A stretch of 25,286 nucleotides of DNA from Fen-455 sp050012675 (lineage in GTDB: Bacteria > Actinomycetota > Acidimicrobiia > Acidimicrobiales > Bog-793): the NCBI GenBank assembly GCA_050012675.1, contig JBEKGS010000043.1:1-25286 (forward strand), written 5' to 3'. The translations under genes and the position numbers were made by a program. The notes below the pieces were generated by a model. That model saw nothing but the letters and a program-made list of their open reading frames with translations. It did not search any database and was not told where the DNA came from. Below, one piece after another: positions 19,909 through 25,286 of this stretch (the first letter of the stretch is position 1; each line of letters begins with the position of its first letter).

Positions 19909-21216
19909 TCAGTCGCCGTCGGTGACCAGTCCCAAACCTGCCCTTGTGACCTGCCCCTCGTTGTCGGGAACCTCTTGGGCGCTTCGGCCCCGGCCGCGCA
20001 GGACCCCGAGCCTGGCCATGGCGACGAGCCCGATGCCCGCCGCCACGATGCAGGCGGCTGCGCCCACGCCGAGGCCGATCCGGGCGCTTGCCATGGCGAC
20101 GATCCACCCGATGAGAGGACCCCCGATCGGTGTCGTCCCCTGAAAGGCGACTGCCCACAGTGACATCACCCGGCCACGCATGGTGGGCTCGGCTTGGAGC
20201 TGAAGTGTCGTGTTCCCGGTCGCTATGAACGTCACGCTCGCCCAGCCGACGGCCGCGAGCGCCACGAGCTCGACGACCAGCACCGGAGCGAGAGCGGCAA
20301 GGCCGATCGCAACCCCGAACGCCGCGCCGGCAAAGGTGAAATGGCGGATCCCCGTCCGGCCGCGAGCCGCTGTCACGAGACCGCCGAGCACAGCGCCGAC
20401 GCCCATGGCGGCGGTGAGGAAACCGTAGGTGGCCGAGCCCCCGTGGAAGGTCTGCCTCGCCACGACGGGCAAGGTCACCTGGAACTCGTAGGCGAGCATC
20501 CCGACGATCACCATCATGAGGAGAGGGACCCCCAACAGCGGCTCTCCTTTGACGTAACGGAATCCTTCGCGCAACTGGCCCCCGGCACGGCCGGTCGGCT
20601 CCGTCGGGCTGAGCGCGCTCGTGTCCATGGAGACGAGCGAGTACACCACTGCTGCAAAGCTCGCCGCATTGACCAGGAAGCACACGCTCTCGCCGACGCT
20701 GGCGATCAAGAGACCGGCAACGGCCGGTCCGATCGCACGCGCCACATTGACCATCGTGGAGTTGAGGCTCACCGCGTTGCGCAGCTCGGAGGCGCCCACC
20801 ATCTCGAGCACGAAGGACTGACGCGCGGGGTTCTCGAAGGTGTTGTTGAGGCCTAGCACGACCGCCAGCAAACACAGCTCCCAAAAGCGCACGACATGGG
20901 TGACGGCGAGCAAACCGAGAACGAGAGCCTGCAGGCCCATGAGTGATTGCAGGACGATCATCAACTTGCGCTTGTCCACACGGTCGGCGATGACACCGCC
21001 GTAAGGCCCGAGGACGAGCACGGGCAGTGTCTGCAACGCGACCACCAACCCGAGCGCCGTGGCGGAGTGGGTCAGGGTGTACACCAGCCACGACTGGGCC
21101 ACGGTCTGCATCCAGGTCCCCACGAGCGACACGGACTGGCCGAAGAAGTACCGCCTGTAGTTGGGGACGGACAACGCCGAGAATGTGCGCCGGCCGATCG
21201 CGGGCACTCGGCTCAT
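19909..21216 (-). CDS. MFS exporter (DHA3/EntS-like)
   Basis: This 435-residue permease has about 12 hydrophobic segments and an N-terminal layout typical of the MFS_3/enterobactin-exporter group: NYRRYFFGQSVSLVGTWMQTVAQSWLVY, then LVLGPYGGVIADRVDKRKLM with the motif-A loop GVIADRVDKRK. Later segments include GLNNTFENPARQSFVLEMV and ATYGFLTAAMGVGAVLGGLV. Its ATG overlaps the stop of marR by four bases (ATGA), and no Shine-Dalgarno is visible, so translation is likely coupled to marR. With a MarR regulator directly upstream it is probably a drug or toxic-metabolite efflux pump induced by its substrate. The substrate is unknown. Confidence 0.92.
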   Translation of the reverse strand: MSRVPAIGRRTFSALSVPNYRRYFFGQSVSLVGTWMQTVAQSWLVYTLTHSATALGLVVALQTLPVLVLGPYGGVIADRVDKRKLMIVLQSLMGLQALVLGLLAVTHVVRFWELCLLAVVLGLNNTFENPARQSFVLEMVGASELRNAVSLNSTMVNVARAIGPAVAGLLIASVGESVCFLVNAASFAAVVYSLVSMDTSALSPTEPTGRAGGQLREGFRYVKGEPLLGVPLLMMVIVGMLAYEFQVTLPVVARQTFHGGSATYGFLTAAMGVGAVLGGLVTAARGRTGIRHFTFAGAAFGVAIGLAALAPVLVVELVALAAVGWASVTFIATGNTTLQLQAEPTMRGRVMSLWAVAFQGTTPIGGPLIGWIVAMASARIGLGVGAAACIVAAGIGLVAMARLGVLRGRGRSAQEVPDNEGQVTRAGLGLVTDGD

Positions 21217-21716
21217 CGGTTGTCAGCGCCCGGCCGGGCGGTCTCGGGGGGCAGAAGCCGCTCGGCCAGCTCCTCCAACACCGGCAGCGCCGCAATTACT
21301 GCTTCACGTTCGGCGCGACCGAGCTCCTCGAGCCGCTTGGACAGCACGTCGTTGCGCTCCGAGCGGATGCGCTCGAGAAGGCGCCGGCCCTTTGCCGTGG
21401 CTTCCACGCGACAGACCCGCCGGTCGCCCTCGACAGCGAGCCTGCGGATCAGGGCGGCGGATTCCAACCTGGCGACGAGGCGCGACAGCATCGTCGGGTT
21501 CAGCCCGGCGAAGCTTGCCAGGTCTGACAGGCGGACCGGCCCGCGGCGCTCGGCGGCCACGAGCACGTCCACTTCCGTCGCCGTCAGCGAACCGGCGGCT
21601 TCGGTCGGCCGCAACCGCCGGGAAAGCCTGGCCACCGCAATGCGAAGACGCGCCGCGTTCAGCTCGGGCACGCCGCTTGGTGCTTGTTCGTCCTGTGAGA
21701 CCAACCTGACCGCCAT
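21213..21716 (-). CDS. MarR family transcriptional regulator
   Basis: The 167-residue protein has the MarR winged-helix layout: dimerisation helix (LNAARLRIAVARLSRRLRP), LTATEVDVLVAAERRGPVRLSDLASFAGLNPTMLSRLVARLESAALI (recognition helix around 'NPTMLSRLVARLE'), the wing IRRLAVEGDRRVCRVEATAKGRRLLERI with the characteristic D-R-R, and a C-terminal helix pair. It is the first gene of a coupled pair with the MFS exporter. A perfect 16-bp palindrome lies five bases upstream of its ATG and just downstream of a TATAAT box, so autorepression of marR-MFS, released by a ligand, is the expected logic. The ligand is unknown. Confidence 0.94.
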   Translation of the reverse strand: MAVRLVSQDEQAPSGVPELNAARLRIAVARLSRRLRPTEAAGSLTATEVDVLVAAERRGPVRLSDLASFAGLNPTMLSRLVARLESAALIRRLAVEGDRRVCRVEATAKGRRLLERIRSERNDVLSKRLEELGRAEREAVIAALPVLEELAERLLPPETARPGADNR

Positions 21717-21721
21717 CTACT

Positions 21722-21737
21722 TGCTTGCTAGCAAGCA
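21722..21737. promoter_or_regulatory. MarR operator palindrome
   Basis: TGCTTGCTAGCAAGCA is a perfect 16-bp palindrome lying between the marR -10 box and start codon, overlapping the last base of the -10. The predicted transcription start falls near its centre. Position and symmetry fit a dimeric MarR autorepressor site. Confidence 0.75.
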
Positions 21738-21742
21738 TTATA
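21737..21742 (-). promoter_or_regulatory. marR -10 box
   Basis: TATAAT on the minus strand is a consensus -10, unusual in this GC-rich window. It lies a few bases beyond the end of the Rsm22-like gene, so the -35 must fall inside that coding sequence, where no good TTGACA-like hexamer is apparent. The implied 5' leader is only about 13 bases and has no Shine-Dalgarno. Confidence 0.65.
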
Positions 21743-21750
21743 TAGTGGCT

Positions 21751-22734
21751 TCAGTCGAGGCGGTCGCCCCAGCGTGTTTGGCGGGCACGCTTGTAGAGCT
21801 CGCCGTCTTTCCGGCTGATGACGCGTTCTCGAAGGCCCCCCTCCTCGCACAGCAACAACCGCACGTGACCCCTGTGAGGGCGCGGAGACCGCAGTACCCG
21901 GGCTGCTGCTCGAGGCGCCCGGGCCGCCGACACTGCCAGGTAGGAGTACTTCTCGTCCTCGTAGCCGAGCCGCGCCCCCTTCAGCTCGCGGTGCAAGCTC
22001 GATCGTTCCAGGCGCACGGCGAAGTGGCACCAGTCCGAGCCCGCCATGGGACAGGGCGCCTCGTGTGGGCACGGAGCTGTCAGGCGCGCTCCCCAGGAGA
22101 CGAGCACACGCCTGGCAGCGCGGAGCCGTTCGAAACCTGCCGGCGTCCCCGGCTCGACCAGGACCAGCTCGCCACGCGTAACCCCCCACCATCGCTCGAG
22201 CGCCGGGAGCTCCTCGCTGCCGGCGAGCTCCCCGAGAAGGTAGGCCGCGACAACGAGATCGCTCTTGGCAGTCGCCACTTGGGCGGCGTTGCCGATGGTC
22301 CACGCCGCACCGACCAACAGCCCTGGCGCCCCGCGTTGGGCCAGGCGGACACCGAGCTCGGCCATGTCCGGCTCGCGCTCGACGAGCTCGGCCGCCTCGA
22401 GCGATGGGAACACGGCCGCGGCGGCCCAAGTGGCCGTCCCGGGGCCGGCGCCGAGGTCGAGGATGTTCTCAGGTGCAAAATCGGGCCTGAGCGAAGCGAC
22501 CTCGGCCAGGACGCGGCGGGTCGCCGCGAAGGTGGCGGGAGCTCGCGTCGCAAGATAGGCGTGCACCTGTCCCGGGCCAAAGCGGCATCGAGCCTCTAAG
22601 TCGCCTCCCCGGTACCGTTGTGACAGCACCGAGGCTGGACCGGCCAGGTCCTGGCGACCGAGATCACCCAGCTCAACTTCGAGCGCCGCCTCGAAGGCGG
22701 CGCTCACGTCTCCGGCTTCGGGCTCTTTGGTCAA
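21751..22734 (-). CDS. Rsm22-like ribosomal small subunit methyltransferase-fold protein
   Basis: The 327-residue product belongs to the Rsm22 family, best known from mitochondria (Rsm22/METTL17), where it assists small-subunit assembly. A SAM-binding Rossmann motif ILDLGAGPGTATWAA (91-105) is followed by AAYLLGEL (163-170) and the Cys cluster C222, C228, C236 (PCPHEAPCP...DWCHF), then RSSLHRELKGARLGYEDEKYSYL (245-266) and a fourth Cys at 296. Four cysteines at these relative places match the [4Fe-4S] ligands reported for the family. The start is TTG at 22734, seven bases after the NUDIX stop, without a clear Shine-Dalgarno. A GTG at 22707 is an alternative. The marR promoter lies just past its 3' end. 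Its role in bacterial ribosome assembly is inferred. Confidence 0.88.
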   Translation of the reverse strand: MTKEPEAGDVSAAFEAALEVELGDLGRQDLAGPASVLSQRYRGGDLEARCRFGPGQVHAYLATRAPATFAATRRVLAEVASLRPDFAPENILDLGAGPGTATWAAAAVFPSLEAAELVEREPDMAELGVRLAQRGAPGLLVGAAWTIGNAAQVATAKSDLVVAAYLLGELAGSEELPALERWWGVTRGELVLVEPGTPAGFERLRAARRVLVSWGARLTAPCPHEAPCPMAGSDWCHFAVRLERSSLHRELKGARLGYEDEKYSYLAVSAARAPRAAARVLRSPRPHRGHVRLLLCEEGGLRERVISRKDGELYKRARQTRWGDRLD

Positions 22735-22741
22735 CTACTCA

Positions 22742-23218
22742 TCAACTTCTCACGCCGTTGACGGGTTTCCCGTCCTCAAGGTACTGACACGCGCGGGTGC
22801 TCAAGGCCGCGCGCACGCGCCGGCGCAGCGGCCCGCTCAGGAGCTCCAGCGCCTGGGCCGCGGGCAGGTAAGCGAACTCCGCGATCTCCCCGGCTTGCAC
22901 CTGCACCTGGTGCAACTTCTCGGCTTCGAGGACACCGCAGTCGAACAGGAAGCGCATCCCTCCCGGCCGACCCTGCCGGGGACGGAGGAAGTCGACGCAC
23001 GCGAGCCGACCGGAGTCGATCGTCACCCCGGCTTCCTCGCGAGCCTCGCGCCGACATGCCTCCCACGGTGTCTCCCCGTCGGCTTCCACCTGGCCGCCAG
23101 GGATCGTCCAGCCCGCCTTGTAGGTCGGCTTCAAGACCAGTAGCCGGCCAATCTCGTCAAAGATCAACGCGCCGGCCGATGCCGGGATCCTCGGGATCTC
23201 ATACGAGGCCTCTTCCAT
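22742..23218 (-). CDS. NUDIX hydrolase
   Basis: The 158-residue product has the Nudix box GGQVEADGETPWEACRREA followed directly by REEAGV, matching the GX5EX7REUXEEXGU pattern that binds the metal-pyrophosphate of nucleoside-diphosphate-linked substrates. The preceding strands SAGALIFDEIGRLLVLKPTYKAGWTIPGG are typical. The ATG at 23218 is chosen over the GTG one codon upstream (23221). An AGG lies about nine bases before it. It overlaps nothing but is only seven bases from the TTG of the Rsm22-like gene, so the two are probably cotranscribed. The substrate (oxidised nucleotide, ADP-ribose or similar) cannot be told from the box alone. Confidence 0.93.
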   Translation of the reverse strand: MEEASYEIPRIPASAGALIFDEIGRLLVLKPTYKAGWTIPGGQVEADGETPWEACRREAREEAGVTIDSGRLACVDFLRPRQGRPGGMRFLFDCGVLEAEKLHQVQVQAGEIAEFAYLPAAQALELLSGPLRRRVRAALSTRACQYLEDGKPVNGVRS

Positions 23219-23271
23219 CACACAAAGCCTGGCACGTTACGATCTGGCGAATACCGCATCCCAACCGGAAC

Positions 23272-23302
23272 CTGAACGAGCTGGACGAGCTGGACGAGCT
23301 GG
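23272..23302 (+). repeat. Tandem 9-bp repeat in the NUDIX / glycosylase spacer
   Basis: CTGRACGAG occurs three times (23272-23280, 23281-23289, 23290-23298) followed by a partial CTGG. It lies in the divergent spacer upstream of the YcaQ-like gene and is probably a small slippage tract. Confidence 0.7.
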
Positions 23303-23323
23303 CTCATGTCGGGCCTGAGCACC

Positions 23324-23352
23324 TCGACAACGGCTACCGCGCAAACTATGAC
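23324..23352 (+). promoter_or_regulatory. Candidate promoter of the YcaQ-like gene
   Basis: TCGACA (23324-23329) and TATGAC (23347-23352) are separated by exactly 17 bases and resemble -35/-10 elements. The start of transcription would be near 23359, leaving a leader of about 85 bases before the ATG at 23444. Confidence 0.5.
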
Positions 23353-23431
23353 CCCAGAACAGGGCCGAGCGCTGATCACGGCGGGGACACCGCCACCCTG
23401 CGTCACAACGGCGCGGGGCCCGGAGGAAACC

Positions 23432-23437
23432 AGGAGG
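23432..23437 (+). promoter_or_regulatory. Shine-Dalgarno deciding the YcaQ-like start
   Basis: AGGAGG lies six bases before the ATG at 23444. It selects this start over an upstream in-frame Met at 23306 that would add 46 low-complexity residues. Confidence 0.75.
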
Positions 23438-23443
23438 AGAGCA

Positions 23444-24619
23444 ATGCCCGAGCCAGAGGTCTCCCTGAGCGCCCGCGAGGCCCGAAGAGTCGCTCTGGCC
23501 GCCCAGGGCCTTGCCGGGCCGCTACTCGGGGGCGGCCCGGCGACGATGCTGGGGAGGCTTCGCGCTGTGCAGCTCGACACGATCTCGGTGCTCGCCAGGT
23601 CGCACGAACTGGTCACGTTCGCGCGCCTCGGGCCGGTCTCACGCACACGAATCGACGACGAGTACTGGGGACCGGCGAGCGCGACCTTCGAGTACTGGTC
23701 GCACGCGGCGTGCATCGTTCCTTTGGAGGACTGGCCGGCTTACGGCTTCCGGCGCCGGGCACTGACCACAAGGGGCCATCGCTGGCACCGCCTCGAGGAC
23801 GCTGACAAGAGCTGCTCGTACGTCCGCGACCGCCTGCGGGCCGAAGGGCCCCTCACGGCTCGGGAGCTCGGTGGAGCGAAAAGGGGCGGCCCCTGGTGGG
23901 ACTGGACGGAGACCAAGATCGCCGCCGAGTGGCTGCTCGACATCGGTGAGCTGGCCTGTCGCCGGCGCAAGGGTTTCCAGCGCGTGTACGAACTGGCCGA
24001 AAGGGCCATCCCGGCCGAGCTGCTCGGCCTCGAGCTCAGCGACGAGGCCTGCCACGTCCGCCTCGTCGAGGCGGCGGCGGGCGCCCTCGGGATCGCGACA
24101 GCGGGCGACCTCGCCGCCTATCACGGCCTCACGCGAAACCAGGCCGAGCGGGCAGCCATGAAGACGGCCCTGATCCCGGCCAGGGTCGAAGGATGGTCCC
24201 AGCCTGCCTTCACTTCGGAGGCGGCGCTCGGGGCGCTCGGCCGGCGCATGCGGGGCCGCTCCCTTCTCGTGTCCCCGTTTGACTCCCTCACCTGGTACAG
24301 AGAGAGGACCGAACGACTCTTCGGCTTCCGCCATCGGCTGGAGGCCTACGTGCCCCGGGCCAAGCGGGTCCACGGCTACTTCTCGATGCCGATTCTCGGT
24401 GGTGACCAGCTCGTGGGCCTCGTCGACCCCGCCCGCCGAGGCAACACCCTCATCGCCAAGCACGTCTCACTCGAAACCAGGAACGCGGCCGCCCATGTCG
24501 CCTCTGCATTGGTCAAGGCCGCGGCCTGGGTCGCGAGCGACAACATCGTCGTCGAGCGAGTGACCCCGACCGAGCGGACATCGGAGCTCTGCGGGCTGGT
24601 CGCCGCCGCTCAGAGCTGA
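23444..24619 (+). CDS. YcaQ/AlkX-like DNA glycosylase (winged-helix family)
   Basis: The 391-residue product belongs to the HTH_42/AlkZ-like superfamily, DNA glycosylases that remove bulky alkylpurines and, for the YcaQ (AlkX) branch, unhook interstrand crosslinks. The catalytic Q-phi-D motif is present as QLD (43-45) in AVQLDTISVLARSHELV. The branch signature of YcaQ is Q-phi-D, while the toxin-resistance AlkZ branch has Q-phi-Q. Typical family text follows: YWSHAACIVPLEDWPAY, the winged-helix region, and the C-terminal SPFDSLTWYRERTERLFGF and RLEAYVPRAKRVHGYFSMP. It is divergent from the NUDIX gene and overlaps tail to tail by 10 bp with the next gene. A role in DNA-damage repair is inferred from the family. 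Confidence 0.9.
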   Translation: MPEPEVSLSAREARRVALAAQGLAGPLLGGGPATMLGRLRAVQLDTISVLARSHELVTFARLGPVSRTRIDDEYWGPASATFEYWSHAACIVPLEDWPAYGFRRRALTTRGHRWHRLEDADKSCSYVRDRLRAEGPLTARELGGAKRGGPWWDWTETKIAAEWLLDIGELACRRRKGFQRVYELAERAIPAELLGLELSDEACHVRLVEAAAGALGIATAGDLAAYHGLTRNQAERAAMKTALIPARVEGWSQPAFTSEAALGALGRRMRGRSLLVSPFDSLTWYRERTERLFGFRHRLEAYVPRAKRVHGYFSMPILGGDQLVGLVDPARRGNTLIAKHVSLETRNAAAHVASALVKAAAWVASDNIVVERVTPTERTSELCGLVAAAQS

Positions 24620-25286
24620 CTGAGCAGGTCTCCCGCCGCCATCGATCCGGGCGCGATCCGTTCCCTGGCCATCCGGTTGACCGTCGCTCGGAGCAGCTCG
24701 TTGACAGGCGTCGCGATCCCGTGCGATCGGCCGAGAAGCACAATCTCGCCGTTCAGCCAGTCGGCCTCGATGTTCCCGGTGCCGCGCGCCAGGCTCTGCC
24801 AGGAGGACCCGTGGGAGAGGTCGTGGTCGCCGACCGGTCGCTGAGAAAGCGCTGCGCGGCGCTCGGCGTCCAGATCGGGATCCGCGACCTCGATCCCGGC
24901 CGCCGCCAGGCACCGGGAGCCCTCCTCCTGAGCAAGACGCCACAGCTCCGCGGCCGCCGGGTCGTCGGGACGCGTACCGCAGGCAGCCTGCAGGGCGTTT
25001 CCCAGGTTGGAGAGAAGCTTCAGGTACTTTCGGGCCATCACGTTCCTGTCGGGAATCGAGTTGAAGCCGGCGCCGTTCAGATCGGCGGCCACCTGTTCGC
25101 TCATGTCGTCCAGGCCGGCTGGGTAGCGGCCGAGGTCGAGCAGCCCGGTCAGCGGAGAGGAGGGGACCTCGACCACGCCGGGCTCGAGGTGGGTAGCGGG
25201 CATGATCACGCACATCGCCTGCACGTTGGTGAAGCGGCGCAGGGCAAGACGTTCGTTCTCGACACCGTTCTGGGCACAGACCACCG
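24610..25286 (-). CDS. Ketopantoate reductase (PanE/ApbA) family protein, 5' end outside window
   Basis: Only the C-terminal ~225 residues are in the window; the frame runs past the right edge and the N-terminal NADP-binding Rossmann domain is missing here. The visible part starts in the motif CAQNGVENERL, then the segment MPATHLEPGVVEV, the all-helical C-terminal domain with KYLKLLSNLGNALQAACG containing the conserved Lys/Asn, and SSWQSLARGTGNIEADWLNGEIV, whose S-S-x-x-Q...E-x-D-x-L-N-G-x-I pattern is the family signature. Such enzymes reduce 2-dehydropantoate to pantoate, but many homologues act on other keto acids. The stop codon overlaps the convergent glycosylase gene by 10 bp. It is probably intact outside the window. 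Confidence 0.88.
   Translation of the reverse strand, partial: VVCAQNGVENERLALRRFTNVQAMCVIMPATHLEPGVVEVPSSPLTGLLDLGRYPAGLDDMSEQVAADLNGAGFNSIPDRNVMARKYLKLLSNLGNALQAACGTRPDDPAAAELWRLAQEEGSRCLAAAGIEVADPDLDAERRAALSQRPVGDHDLSHGSSWQSLARGTGNIEADWLNGEIVLLGRSHGIATPVNELLRATVNRMARERIAPGSMAAGDLLSQL

Noticed and set aside
20947..22599. 550-codon plus-strand frame across marR, MFS and the Rsm22-like gene
   Set aside because: It covers three clearly recognised genes on the opposite strand and has low-complexity Arg/Ser content, so it is a shadow.
23276..23310. The GAGCTGGAC tract as a CRISPR or iteron array
   Set aside because: Only three units of nine bases without spacers. Too small for either.

Overview
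The window is a gene-dense, high-GC chromosomal segment. It suggests a free-living actinobacterium, and my best guess is the class Acidimicrobiia or a close relative. Supporting signs are the GC-rich third codon positions, frequent GTG/TTG starts, a DDN-type deazaflavin (F420) oxidoreductase, a single-chain pyruvate:ferredoxin oxidoreductase followed by a dihydroorotate-dehydrogenase-like protein, and secreted repeat proteins of an actinobacterial style. This placement is inference; the window has no rRNA or other phylogenetic marker. I see no IS element, phage gene, integrase, CRISPR array, tRNA or rRNA. No gene-free stretch exceeds about 250 bases.

Layout. (1) 1-2470: cutA (+), then a minus-strand secreted protein with seven Cys-pair repeats that look like a closed seven-bladed propeller, then a YiiM-like MOSC protein (-). 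(2) 2579-6000: PEP carboxylase (-), preceded by a YbaK/ProX-type aminoacyl-tRNA deacylase (-). (3) 6191-11871: a plus-strand run of nifJ, a dihydroorotate-dehydrogenase-like flavoprotein overlapping its stop codon, and a two-part GNAT acetyltransferase 24 bp later. (4) 11992-14577: an ABC-2 exporter cassette (+) of one ATPase and two permeases with overlapping ends. (5) 14739-16621: a second, unrelated ABC-2 cassette (-) of one ATPase and one permease, convergent with the first. (6) 16866-18485: a secreted protein of five DUF5666-like repeats (+), ended by a strong bidirectional hairpin. (7) 18584-23218: a minus-strand series reading NUDIX, Rsm22-like protein, MarR regulator, MFS exporter, PPK2 and DDN-like reductase. 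(8) 23444-24619: a YcaQ/AlkX-like DNA glycosylase (+), overlapping tail to tail with a truncated ketopantoate-reductase-family gene (-) that runs off the right edge.

How they may work together. PFOR and PEP carboxylase place both interconversion of pyruvate with acetyl-CoA and CO2, and oxaloacetate formation, within about 7 kb. MarR and MFS form a classic self-regulated efflux pair, with a perfect 16-bp palindrome under the marR promoter. The two ABC cassettes, the MFS pump, the crosslink-repair glycosylase and the F420-type reductase give the right half a xenobiotic-defence flavour, but no shared regulation is visible. I do not see an unambiguously new multi-gene system. The most novel-looking items are the two secreted repeat proteins and the PFOR-linked flavoprotein that lacks the dihydroorotate dehydrogenase active-site motif.
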